Origin: Oscillospiraceae bacterium
GTDB taxonomy: Bacteria; Bacillota; Clostridia; Oscillospirales; Oscillospiraceae
DNA: 53,294 nt
Direction: 5' to 3'
NCBI GenBank assembly: GCA_017632775.1
Contig: JAGBQR010000009.1
Span: forward strand, 1-53,294
The first letter of the stretch is position 1. Each line of letters starts with the position of its first letter. A program made the translations under genes and the position numbers. Of this stretch, positions 42,300-50,261 are shown piece after piece. Under the pieces are notes generated by a model. It was not told the origin of the DNA. It searched no databases and was given only the letters and a program-made list of their open reading frames with translations.

Positions 42300-44702
42300 A
42301 TGGTAAGTCAGATATCCAAAGACGAAATCAGAGGCGCGATCGAGGATAAACTCTGCGCGTATTTCTGCGTGACAAACGAAAATGCCACGGACGACCAGGT
42401 CTTTCAGGCCTCGGCCCAGGTCCTGCGGGAGATCATGAGCCGCTTTCGGGCTGTGGAGCCTGAGAGGAAGCCAGGCAAAGAGGTCCACTATATGTCCATG
42501 GAGTTCCTGTTGGGCAGGAGCCTGATGAAAAATGCCTTCAACCTGGGTGTCGGCGAGGCGCTGACGGAAGCGCTGAAGGAAATGGGCCGGAACGCTTCGG
42601 ATATTTTTGAGGAAGAACCGGACGCAGGCCTTGGCAACGGAGGACTCGGAAGACTGGCCGCCTGCTACATGGACAGTCTTGCTTCACTCGGTGTGGAAGC
42701 TACAGGGTATTCCATCTGCTATGAGCTGGGCATTTTCAAGCAGAAATTCCAGGACGGCAAGCAGACCGAGACCGAGGACTCCTGGACCACCGGTATGCAC
42801 AGCTGGCTTGTCCCGGAGTATGAGGACGCGGTGGAGGTGCGCTTCGGCGGACAGATCTCTCCCCACTGGGACCAGTTCGGGCACTATTCGTTCCAGCACA
42901 CCGACTATACCTCCGTCACCGCACTGCCGCAGGACATGCTGATCGCAGGCTACGGCGGGAACAAGATTAACAAACTGCGCCTCTGGGAGGCGAAGAGCCC
43001 GAGTTCGCTGGACATGTTTCTCTTCTCCGAAGGAGAATACATCAAGAGTATGGAGCAGCGCACCTTGGCCGAAGTCATCACCAAGGTGCTCTATCCGGCG
43101 GACGATCATATCAAGGGCAAGACACTGCGCCTGAAGCAGCAGTATTTCTTCGTCTCGGCCACGGCGCAGGACATTGTACGCAAGCATCTGAAGACCTGGG
43201 GCGATATCCGCTCCTTCCCTGAGCACCATACCATCCAGATCAATGATACGCACCCCACGCTCATTATCCCGGAGCTGATGCGCATCTTCATGGATGAGTT
43301 CAACCTGGGCTGGGACGAAGCATGGAAACTGGTTCGTGCCTCGGTGGCCTATACGAACCATACCGTCATGAGCGAAGCGCTCGAGAAATGGCCGCAGACT
43401 CTGGTGCAGCAGCTGCTGCCGCGTCTCTGGGAGATCATCTGCGAGATCAACCGTCGCTGGTGTGACGAGCTGATCTCTGCCTTTGGAAACGACGAGCGGG
43501 TCGGCCGCAATCTGATCATCAACGGGGATCAGGTCCATATGGCGAACATGTGTCTGGCCACCTGCTACCGGGTCAACGGCGTTTCCCGCCTGCACGGGGA
43601 TATCCTGAAGAATGATCTGTTCAAGGATGTATACGGGATCAAGCCGGATCTGTTCACCTATGTGACCAACGGCATCGATCACCGCCGCTGGCTTACCCAG
43701 ATCAATCCCGGACTCCATGAACTCATCCGCGAAACGCTCGGCAGCGAGGATTACCTCACGAAACCCGAACAGCTGGTCCGCTTCTGCGATTTCGCAGACG
43801 ATACCGCAGTGCGCGAGCAGGTGAACCGCATAAAGCTCGAAAACAAAAAGCGCTTCGCGGACTTTGCCCTGCACAACGACAACTACCGTCTGAACCCCGA
43901 CAGTGTGATCGACGTTCAGATCAAGCGCCTGCATGAGTACAAGCGCCAGCTGCTGTGTGCCATGAGTATTGTGGAAATGCAGCTGCAGCTGCACGACGAC
44001 CCCAACATGGACTTCGTGCCGCGTACCTTCGTCTTCGGCGCTAAGGCCGCTGCGGCCTATAAGACGGCCAAGCGCATCATCGAGCTGCTGCTCTCCCTCT
44101 CGAAGGAACTGGCGAACGACCCGGTCTGCAAAGACCGCCTGCAGGTATATTTTGTAGAGAACTACCGCGTAAGCGCGGCGGAAGCCATCGTTCCAGCGGC
44201 ACAGGTTTCCGAGCAGATCTCTACGGCCGGCAAGGAAGCCTCGGGCACGGGCTGCATGAAGCTGATGATGAACGGAGCCGTGACCATCGGAACGCTGGAC
44301 GGCGCGAACGTGGAGATGTACGAGCAGCTCGGCGACGAAAATATGTTCCTCTTCGGCCTGCATACCGATGAGATCGCCCGCTGGAGATCCTCCGGCTACA
44401 ACCCCGGCGAAATCGTTCGCCGCGACTGGGGCCTGGAGCGCCTGCTCAACCGGATCAGCGCGGGCTTTTCGGACGGAAAGAACTATTCCGACCTGGTCTC
44501 TTCTCTGGTTTACGGCGGCGACCCGTATATGCTCATCGCAGACTACCGCGCCTACGCTGACTGCCAGAAGAAACTCTACGACACCATCCGCAATGACGGG
44601 GAATTCGCCCGGATGTCCATCATGAACACAGGACGCAGCGGCATCTTTGCTGCAGACCGCGCTGTGAAGGAATATGTCGACAACATCTGGGAAATTAAGT
44701 AA
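42300..44702 (+). CDS. glgP: Glycogen/maltodextrin phosphorylase
   Basis: 800 aa. PLP enzyme that releases glucose 1-phosphate from glycogen. Seen: VHYMSMEFLLGRSL near the start, DAGLGNGGLGRLAACYMDS, HTDYTSVTALPQDM and EASGTGCMKLMMNGAVTIGTLDG (read in parts), where Lys654 carries PLP. The usual Asn of GTGNMK is Cys here. CAAGGAG precedes ATG 42300. Last gene of the prs-pth-glg operon; it counters the synthesis genes upstream, so the operon handles turnover. Confidence 0.97.
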   Translation: MVSQISKDEIRGAIEDKLCAYFCVTNENATDDQVFQASAQVLREIMSRFRAVEPERKPGKEVHYMSMEFLLGRSLMKNAFNLGVGEALTEALKEMGRNASDIFEEEPDAGLGNGGLGRLAACYMDSLASLGVEATGYSICYELGIFKQKFQDGKQTETEDSWTTGMHSWLVPEYEDAVEVRFGGQISPHWDQFGHYSFQHTDYTSVTALPQDMLIAGYGGNKINKLRLWEAKSPSSLDMFLFSEGEYIKSMEQRTLAEVITKVLYPADDHIKGKTLRLKQQYFFVSATAQDIVRKHLKTWGDIRSFPEHHTIQINDTHPTLIIPELMRIFMDEFNLGWDEAWKLVRASVAYTNHTVMSEALEKWPQTLVQQLLPRLWEIICEINRRWCDELISAFGNDERVGRNLIINGDQVHMANMCLATCYRVNGVSRLHGDILKNDLFKDVYGIKPDLFTYVTNGIDHRRWLTQINPGLHELIRETLGSEDYLTKPEQLVRFCDFADDTAVREQVNRIKLENKKRFADFALHNDNYRLNPDSVIDVQIKRLHEYKRQLLCAMSIVEMQLQLHDDPNMDFVPRTFVFGAKAAAAYKTAKRIIELLLSLSKELANDPVCKDRLQVYFVENYRVSAAEAIVPAAQVSEQISTAGKEASGTGCMKLMMNGAVTIGTLDGANVEMYEQLGDENMFLFGLHTDEIARWRSSGYNPGEIVRRDWGLERLLNRISAGFSDGKNYSDLVSSLVYGGDPYMLIADYRAYADCQKKLYDTIRNDGEFARMSIMNTGRSGIFAADRAVKEYVDNIWEIK

Positions 44703-44714
44703 ATAAACAGTCAG

Positions 44715-44759
44715 AAAAGCACATCGGCCTGCCCTTCAAGGGCAGGCCGATGTGCTTTT
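44715..44759. terminator. Bidirectional terminator after glgP
   Basis: Perfect 20-bp stem (44715-44734 with 44740-44759), loop TTCAA, A-run and T-run at the two ends. It serves glgP and the convergent gene at 44769. Confidence 0.94.
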
Positions 44760-44768
44760 GGGCAGGGG

Positions 44769-46181
44769 TCAGCGAGTGTATTTTGTGACGTAGTTGCGGA
44801 TCATGGCCTGATGCCGGCGGACCTGCTCGATGCCGCGGACCTCGTAAGCACCCTGGGTATGGCGGCCGCCCTCGTATTCCGAGTTGATATAGCCGCGGTA
44901 TCCGTTCTCAAGCAGCACGCGCAGCGGGTTGGCGTAGTCGATGCTGCATTCTTCCAGATCCTCCTCCATCTGCCAGACCTTGCCGTGGATGTGGCTGATG
45001 TAGGGGACGATATCCTTGAGATCCTCGGGATTGTCGTAGGAGTTGCCGAAGATGCGTCCGGCAGCCTCGACATCGGCGTCACAGCCGCCCTTCTCGCGGA
45101 TCTTCGCAAAGAGTTCGTCGCGGCTGACTCCCTTGTCGGTGAGTTCCTGCGCCAGCTTGATCAGTTCCCAGTGAGCGCCGTCGCGCGTATGCATCTCGAG
45201 GATAATGTGCGGAGCGATCTTCTGCCAGATGCCGAAGTCCGGCACCAGACGCAGATACTTGCTCCCGGTCTTCTCGATCATGTCAATAATGCCCTGGAGC
45301 CGGTCGCTCTTGATTTTCATGGGCTGGTGGATCTCGATGCCGATGACCAGGTCCTTTTCCTCTGCATAGGGGATCATGGCCTCGAGGATCTTCGGGTCCC
45401 ACATCTGGGAACGGGTCTTGTGGAAGCCGAGCTTCACGGCCTGGTCCATGAACTTCTTCTGGATGCCGATCTTCTCATCCAGAGTGAGCACGCGGCCAGA
45501 GAGCTTGTACAGCGTATTTTCCTCGCAGAAGGAGTCGAAGGCGATGGGTTTCAGGTTATACTTGTTCAGCAGATAGTGCCAGTTCTCCACGAACTCGTCG
45601 CTCATGTTCCAGAAATCGGGGATCTGTGCCTGCGGGATGATCTCGATTCCGTCCGCGCCGATATCCCGCACCTCTTCGAACATCTCCTCCAGCGTGAGCT
45701 GGCGGTTGAGCTGCTCGATCTGGTAGCTGTAGAGGGAAACGCCGTACTGGATGGGACTGTCCGGCTCCGATGCTTCCGGAGCGACCATGGTCATGTCGCG
45801 GGTCTGCCAGCTCCAGATGCCGTTCGGCCCGAGGTAGGGGACCATGACGTTTGCCATGACCTTGATGATATGCCGGCCGCGGGTGAGCCCGCCCGGTTTT
45901 GCGACGCGCAGATAGGCTCTGACGCCGAAATCCCAGGAAACATCGGACATGTTCGCCAGCTGCTCGGCGTTGTAGAAATGCTCGCCGTCAAGGGACATGC
46001 AGATCTTGTCCATCGTGAATTCTTCGCCGTCCACAATCACCCGGTAGCCGCCCACCTGGGAGAGCTGGATGCCCCTGTAATAGCTGACGGTGACCCGGAT
46101 CTGGAATCCGGTGACCTTCCCGTCCTCTACCACATTCTTGAACCCGTTGTCGCGCAGAATGTTGAATCCGTATTCAGACAT
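44769..46181 (-). CDS. Fused C-glycoside deglycosidase-like protein: DUF6379 (beta-like) + sugar isomerase TIM barrel (alpha-like)
   Basis: 470 aa in one frame. Residues about 1-133 resemble DUF6379/CGDB, the beta subunit of C-glycoside deglycosidases: NVVEDGKVTGFQIRV, SYYRGIQLSQV, VIVDGEEF, WDFGVRAYLRVAKPGGLTRGRH. Residues about 155-470 form a xylose-isomerase-like TIM barrel with likely metal ligands in GIEIIPQ, GIEIHQP, LVPDFGIW, ISHIHGK and INSEYEGG. In characterised enzymes (DgpB-DgpC, DfgA-DfgB, CarB-CarC) these are separate chains that cleave C-C bonds of 3-oxo-C-glucosides. ATG 46181 follows AAAGGAG; own promoter. A plain sugar isomerase role is the alternative. The family call rests on motif memory. 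Confidence 0.78.
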   Translation of the reverse strand: MSEYGFNILRDNGFKNVVEDGKVTGFQIRVTVSYYRGIQLSQVGGYRVIVDGEEFTMDKICMSLDGEHFYNAEQLANMSDVSWDFGVRAYLRVAKPGGLTRGRHIIKVMANVMVPYLGPNGIWSWQTRDMTMVAPEASEPDSPIQYGVSLYSYQIEQLNRQLTLEEMFEEVRDIGADGIEIIPQAQIPDFWNMSDEFVENWHYLLNKYNLKPIAFDSFCEENTLYKLSGRVLTLDEKIGIQKKFMDQAVKLGFHKTRSQMWDPKILEAMIPYAEEKDLVIGIEIHQPMKIKSDRLQGIIDMIEKTGSKYLRLVPDFGIWQKIAPHIILEMHTRDGAHWELIKLAQELTDKGVSRDELFAKIREKGGCDADVEAAGRIFGNSYDNPEDLKDIVPYISHIHGKVWQMEEDLEECSIDYANPLRVLLENGYRGYINSEYEGGRHTQGAYEVRGIEQVRRHQAMIRNYVTKYTR

Positions 46182-46224
46182 GGATGTGTTCTCCTTTACA
46201 GTTATTTTACAGATTAACAAATAT

Positions 46225-46254
46225 ATTCTATCATCTTTTCTCTGCGCAGGTCAA
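46225..46254 (-). promoter_or_regulatory. Promoter of the fused deglycosidase-like gene
   Basis: Minus-strand -35 TTGACC (46249-46254), 18-nt spacer ending in TGA, -10 TAGAAT (46225-46230). AT-rich leader of about 35 nt. Confidence 0.72.
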
Positions 46255-46319
46255 CACACAGAGGAACACTTTTTGCGGGGCGAAAGGCAGGGCGGTCTCC
46301 GCAGGCAGGCTGCCGGACC

Positions 46320-46348
46320 TGTACAAGCGCAGTCCGGTCTGCTACAAT
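46320..46348 (+). promoter_or_regulatory. Promoter of the MazG-macro gene
   Basis: -35 TGTACA (46320-46325), 17-nt spacer ending in TGC, -10 TACAAT (46343-46348). About 25 nt before ATG 46381. Confidence 0.6.
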
Positions 46349-46380
46349 AATACGCAAATCAATGGGAACGGAGAGGAAAT

Positions 46381-47247
46381 ATGAAACAGGAAACCATCGA
46401 CCGTATCCGGAAGTTCACGGCGGACCGGGACTGGGAGCAGTTTCACACCCCGGCGAATCTTGCAAAGTCTATTGCCATCGAAGCGGGCGAGCTTCTTGAA
46501 TGCTTCCAGTGGAGCGAGACGGAATATGATCCGGAGCATGTGAAGGAGGAACTGGCGGATGTGCTGGTCTACTGCCGGGACATGCTGGATGCGCTGGACC
46601 TGGATGAGGATGAGATCGTCCTGGCCAAAATGACGAAGAACGAAGCCAAGTACCCGGTGGAGAAAGCCCGGGGCAGCAATGCGAAATACACGGAATACGG
46701 GAAAGAGGCTCCCGTCGCCAGGCAGCCCCTGAGCACGATCGAGATCCATAAGAACAGCATTACGAACCTGCATACCGACGCGGTGGTGAATGCGGCCAAC
46801 AACTGGCTTGCCGAAGGCGGCGGAGTCTGCGGGGCCATTTTCAAGGCGGCAGGGACACGGCTTCTCGCAGCCGAATGCGCGAAGATCGGCCGCTGCGAAA
46901 CAGGCGGAGCCGTGATTACATCCGCATGCGGCATGACAAACAACAAATACATCATCCATGCCGTTGGCCCGGTATACCGGGGCGGTAAGAACGGAGAACC
47001 TGAACAGCTCTACAGCTGCTACAGGGCGGCGCTGGATCGTGCCAGAGAGAACGGCTGCCGTTCCGTCGGCTTCCCGCTGATCTCCGCCGGTATCTTTGGA
47101 TATCCGGTGGACGAAGCCTGGAGGGTTGCGCTGACTGCCTGCAAAGACTGGATCAATGATAATCCGGAGTATGCCCTGCGCATCGTTTTTGTTCGGCAGT
47201 ACCGCTCCGAAGTGGACGAGGGAAAAGCCATCCTGGCGGAACTCTGA
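46381..47247 (+). CDS. MazG-like pyrophosphohydrolase fused to a macro domain
   Basis: 288 aa. The N-terminal domain (about 1-105) is an all-alpha NTP pyrophosphohydrolase of the MazG/dCTPase type: SIAIEAGELLECFQW and EELADVLVYCRDMLDAL give the acidic metal-binding helices. After a short linker, residues about 118-288 form a macro domain: TDAVVNAANNWLAEGGGVCGAIFKAAG (read in parts) for ADP-ribose binding and VGFPLISAGIFGYPVDEAW. The first part should clear unwanted nucleoside triphosphates; the second binds or hydrolyses ADP-ribose derivatives. GGAGAGGA precedes ATG 46381. A deformylase follows after 19 nt. Confidence 0.88.
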   Translation: MKQETIDRIRKFTADRDWEQFHTPANLAKSIAIEAGELLECFQWSETEYDPEHVKEELADVLVYCRDMLDALDLDEDEIVLAKMTKNEAKYPVEKARGSNAKYTEYGKEAPVARQPLSTIEIHKNSITNLHTDAVVNAANNWLAEGGGVCGAIFKAAGTRLLAAECAKIGRCETGGAVITSACGMTNNKYIIHAVGPVYRGGKNGEPEQLYSCYRAALDRARENGCRSVGFPLISAGIFGYPVDEAWRVALTACKDWINDNPEYALRIVFVRQYRSEVDEGKAILAEL

Positions 47248-47266
47248 GAGAAATGGAGGAGCGGAT

Positions 47267-47677
47267 ATGGTCCGGCCCATTGTAAAAGACCCTGTCTTTC
47301 TCTCGCAGAAGTCTGCGCCGGCAACAGCACTGGATCTCCCTGTCGCCTGCGACCTGCGGGATACACTGGCCGCGCACCGCGAAGGCTGCGTGGGCATGGC
47401 GGCAAACATGATCGGCGTGGCGAAGCGGATCATCATTTTTGATGATAACGGTACCTCTGTGGTGATGTTCAACCCGGAGATCATCAGCCGGTCCGCGCCC
47501 TTCGAGACGGAGGAGGGATGTCTGTCCCTGCCCGGTACGAGGAAGACTACCCGTTACCGCAGTATCCGGGTGGAGTATCAGGATGAGCAACTCCGTAAGC
47601 AGCGCAGAAGCTATGCCGGCTTCCCTGCGCAGATCATCCAGCATGAGATCGATCACTGCAACGGTATCCTGATCTGA
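47267..47677 (+). CDS. def: Peptide deformylase, short GMAAN-type
   Basis: 136 aa. Removes formyl from nascent proteins. The metal site is complete: Cys in EEGCLSLPG and HEIDH in IIQHEIDHCNG. Motif 1, usually GxGLAAxQ, reads GCVGMAANMIGV, so the Gln that polarises the formyl group is Asn here. This short variant is common in gut Clostridia, from my memory of the family, and may not be the main housekeeping enzyme. GGAGGA precedes ATG 47267. Likely co-transcribed with the MazG-macro gene. Confidence 0.88.
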   Translation: MVRPIVKDPVFLSQKSAPATALDLPVACDLRDTLAAHREGCVGMAANMIGVAKRIIIFDDNGTSVVMFNPEIISRSAPFETEEGCLSLPGTRKTTRYRSIRVEYQDEQLRKQRRSYAGFPAQIIQHEIDHCNGILI

Positions 47678-47742
47678 AGCGGAGAAAGGGCAGAAGCATC
47701 TGACGGAACCGGTCAGAGGATTTCCCGTTTGCGCGGAGACCC

Positions 47743-47770
47743 TTGAAAAAAGCGTTTTCCGTGCTATAAT
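47743..47770 (+). promoter_or_regulatory. Promoter of the small lipoprotein gene
   Basis: -35 TTGAAA (47743-47748), 16-nt spacer ending in TGC, perfect -10 TATAAT (47765-47770). Leader of about 27 nt. A weak 6-bp hairpin (47699-47717) upstream may end the def transcript. Confidence 0.78.
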
Positions 47771-47802
47771 GCCGAAAGAATACTGATTCAGAGGTGAACA
47801 GG

Positions 47803-48219
47803 ATGAAAAAGATCTTCGTGACGGCGCTCATCCTTCTGCTGGTTCTGTCGCTTGCCGCCTGCGGCACGTATGAATTCGGAATGAGTGAAAATACAGAAAA
47901 GCGCATGACGATCACGGCGAAGAAAGCAGATAAAGATGCCTTCTTCATGGTCGGTTCGCTGGAAGTGGATGAGGGAGAGCAGGTCGTGATCACATCCGGG
48001 CTGGAGAAGGGAGAGATCCGGGTGGAAGTGATCGGTACGCCCGCGGAGCAGAGCATCGACGAGATCCCCTCGTTCGATACCGAACCGGTCCTCACGGCAA
48101 ATCTCAGCAAGGGAGTCGAAGTATCCGGAACGCTGCCTGCGGGGAGTTACCTCGTGAAGGCGATCTGCCTTGAGAAGGCGACCGGAACAGCCGTGATCGA
48201 AGTAAGACCGGCCGGTTGA
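47803..48219 (+). CDS. Small lipoprotein, 138 aa, unknown function
   Basis: Lipoprotein signal peptide with lipobox LAAC; Cys20 is the predicted lipid site. The mature part of about 118 residues looks all-beta: EKRMTITAKKADKDAFFMVG, VDEGEQVVITSGLEKGEIRVEVIG (read in parts) and SGTLPAGSYLVKAICLEKATGTAVIEV. The repeated short strands with an acidic/Gly turn suggest a small beta sandwich. ATG 47803 is spaced nine bases after GAGG; an in-frame GTG at 47794 is too close to it. Single-gene unit with promoter and terminator. No family recognised. Confidence 0.82.
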   Translation: MKKIFVTALILLLVLSLAACGTYEFGMSENTEKRMTITAKKADKDAFFMVGSLEVDEGEQVVITSGLEKGEIRVEVIGTPAEQSIDEIPSFDTEPVLTANLSKGVEVSGTLPAGSYLVKAICLEKATGTAVIEVRPAG

Positions 48220-48240
48220 AAAGGATCTGTTCTGAACAGG

Positions 48241-48279
48241 AAAAGACCACAGCGGTACTGCCGCTGCGGTCTTTTTGTT
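48241..48279 (+). terminator. Terminator after the small lipoprotein gene
   Basis: Arms 48241-48255 and 48261-48275 pair with one A-C mismatch, loop of five, then TTGTTTT. Also faces the convergent glycerate kinase end. Confidence 0.88.
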
Positions 48280-48332
48280 TTACAGGTTTATGCCGGTCTC
48301 AGCGAAGACTCAGGGCGGTTTATCAGAATGTT

Positions 48333-49580
48333 TCAGTCTCCCTGCTCTGGATCAAGCAGACCGAGATACAGATCGTTCACATTGGTGCCGGTAGGACCGG
48401 TAATGATCAGCCCGTTCACTGCTTTCAGAGCGTGATAGGCGTCGTTATTCTGAAGGATATCGTGCAGGGAAAAACCCTTTTCCGTCAGTTCGTTCCAGGT
48501 GTCACCGTCTGCATAACCGCCTGCTGCGTCGGTGGGGCCGTCTGTTCCGTCGGAACCCACACTGATCACCGCGGCGTTGCGCAGACCGCGCAGTCCCTCG
48601 CTGGCGGCCAGAGCGAGTTCCTGGTTGCGTCCCCCAAGACCCTTTCCTGTGAGGTGGACGACCGTTTCGCCTCCTGCAAGGAACGCCAGTTTTTTGTTTT
48701 CTGCGGCATGGGAACGGAGAATGGAACTGAGAAAACGTCCTGCCTCGCGGGCCTCACAGCTGAGCTGATCCGTGAGGAATACCGGCTCATAGCCCATGCT
48801 GCGGCAGGCCTCACCGGCTGCGCGGCAGAGTTCACGGACGCTTCCCACCACCTGGGAATGAACATTGGACAGTTTTTTGGGCGTCTCGATGCGTAGGCAC
48901 TTTTCCGCGTCACAGCTGAGCCGAAGGCTGTATTTTTCCACGATGGCCAGAGCATCTGCTGTTGTTGCAGTGTCCGGACTGACCGGACCGGACGCGATCA
49001 TATCCAGCGGATCACCCAGAATATCCGAGAGGATAACGGCCTCCACGTTTGCAGGAGCGCAAAGGGCGGCAAATTTCCCTCCCTTTAGGGCGGATAGCCG
49101 CTTGCGGATCGTGTTGATCTCCACGATGTCCGCCCCACAGGCCAGCAGCTGACCGGTGATATCCTGCAGCTCCTCCAAGGGGATCAGCGGTTTCTCGAAC
49201 AGGGCGCTTCCTCCCCCGGAGAGAAGAAAGAGCACGGTGTCGTTCTCGTTTAGATCCTCCGTCAGCTTCAGCGCTTCCTCTCCGGCAAGAACACTGTTCT
49301 CATCCGGCACGGGGTGCCCTGCCTCAAAGCAGCGAAGATCTGCGATGGGGCCGTTAAAGTGGCCGTATTTGCTGATGACCAGCCCGTCTGCGACCGGGAG
49401 GGGAAGAACAGAAAGGGCGGCCTTTGCCATGGGTGGCGCAGCTTTGCCTGCGGCGATCAGTATAACGCGGCCGGAAAATCGCTTTCCATGCAATGCCCGT
49501 CGCACAGCGTCTTCGGGCAAGACAGCGTTTATGGCAGAATAAGCGGCCTTCTCGGCATCAGTTCTCAGCTTATGATTCAC
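48333..49580 (-). CDS. Glycerate 2-kinase (DUF4147/MOFRL type)
   Basis: 415 aa. Phosphorylates D-glycerate at C2, feeding glycolysis. The N-terminal DUF4147 region (IAAGKAAPPMAKAA, FLLSGGGSALFEKP, EINTIRKRLSALKGG) and the C-terminal MOFRL region (FLAGGETVVHLTGKGLGGRNQE, in parts; SVGSDGTDGPTDAAGGY; NDAYHAL) are in the normal order. Start is GTG at 49580, with AAAGGAG upstream. Such kinases usually serve glyoxylate, serine or sugar-acid breakdown; no partner gene is adjacent. Confidence 0.94.
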   Translation of the reverse strand: MNHKLRTDAEKAAYSAINAVLPEDAVRRALHGKRFSGRVILIAAGKAAPPMAKAALSVLPLPVADGLVISKYGHFNGPIADLRCFEAGHPVPDENSVLAGEEALKLTEDLNENDTVLFLLSGGGSALFEKPLIPLEELQDITGQLLACGADIVEINTIRKRLSALKGGKFAALCAPANVEAVILSDILGDPLDMIASGPVSPDTATTADALAIVEKYSLRLSCDAEKCLRIETPKKLSNVHSQVVGSVRELCRAAGEACRSMGYEPVFLTDQLSCEAREAGRFLSSILRSHAAENKKLAFLAGGETVVHLTGKGLGGRNQELALAASEGLRGLRNAAVISVGSDGTDGPTDAAGGYADGDTWNELTEKGFSLHDILQNNDAYHALKAVNGLIITGPTGTNVNDLYLGLLDPEQGD

Positions 49581-49602
49581 GGGCAGCTCCTTTTAGGACG
49601 AA

Positions 49603-49624
49603 AGCCCCGGCGTGCGCCGGGGCT
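49603..49624 (-). terminator. GC hairpin between the 157-aa gene and glycerate kinase
   Basis: AGCCCCGGCG (49603-49612) pairs with CGCCGGGGCT (49615-49624); a loop of six is more realistic than two. On the minus strand CTTTCGTCC follows, so the T-run is weak. It lies 20 nt before the glycerate kinase start. Confidence 0.6.
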
Positions 49625-49725
49625 GTGATGGAATACAGTGTACAGTACACGAAACGAAATGAAACGTGGTTTTTCACTTTACAGGACCGGATTGAAATCT
49701 GATGGATCTGTGCTGGAACAAGATT

Positions 49726-50199
49726 TCAGTCCTGCAGGGAGTCTTCCCCGCCCGGAGAGCTTACGTTATCCGTGCGTGGTTGCAGGGACAGGATATCCCG
49801 CAGCATGAACACCTCCTCGCAGTCCGGAACCATTTTCCGTACTGCGGCGAAAAAGACCGGGAAGGACTTTGCAGTGAGAAAGAAGGTACGGGTGCGGCGG
49901 GTGTTGTTCGTATAGGTCACGGTGAAGGAAATGCTTCCGATGTTTTTCTCGCTGCCCGGCGATTCCCCGTCGAGGATCGCCTCCGCTTCCGCGGCCGCGG
50001 GGCGGAAGAGCTCCGCAAATTCCGGATTGTTGGTGATGTATTCCCAGGTGCGGGCGGTCGGGAACTTTTCACTGTAGAAGACAGGCTTGTGCTCATAACG
50101 GATACTGCCCGCATCAATGCGGAGGGTATCCATATAAGCTTCGTGTTCGTTCCCGTAAACGGCGTTGCGTTTTACGATGATGCGCCGGAGCTCTTTCAT
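49726..50199 (-). CDS. Hypothetical protein, 157 aa
   Basis: Soluble, with no signal peptide or membrane segment. Starts MKELRRIIVKRNAVYG, has aromatic-rich stretches (YEHKPVFYSEKF, TWEYITNNPEFAELF) and a beta-rich second half (ISFTVTYTNNTRRTRTFFLTAK) ending in a disordered tail. ATG 50199 has GAGG upstream. An inverted repeat, TGAAATCT (49693-49700) and AGATTTCA (49721-49728), spans its stop codon. It lies 62 nt after the CPBP gene and may share its transcript. No family recognised; a long open frame on the other strand is considered a shadow. Confidence 0.68.
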   Translation of the reverse strand: MKELRRIIVKRNAVYGNEHEAYMDTLRIDAGSIRYEHKPVFYSEKFPTARTWEYITNNPEFAELFRPAAAEAEAILDGESPGSEKNIGSISFTVTYTNNTRRTRTFFLTAKSFPVFFAAVRKMVPDCEEVFMLRDILSLQPRTDNVSSPGGEDSLQD

Positions 50200-50261
50200 G
50201 GAAACCTCTTTCTGTCTCCTGCAGGGAGACGTCGTTCATCTACTCTCTCCCGGAGGAAAGA

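Noticed and set aside
42684-44363. Open frame of about 559 codons on the minus strand opposite glgP
   Set aside because: Shadow of glgP: no recognisable motif and no ribosome site.
44811-46217. Open frame of about 468 codons opposite the fused deglycosidase-like gene
   Set aside because: Ends inside the promoter of the real gene and has no domain signature; the minus frame carries the conserved motifs.
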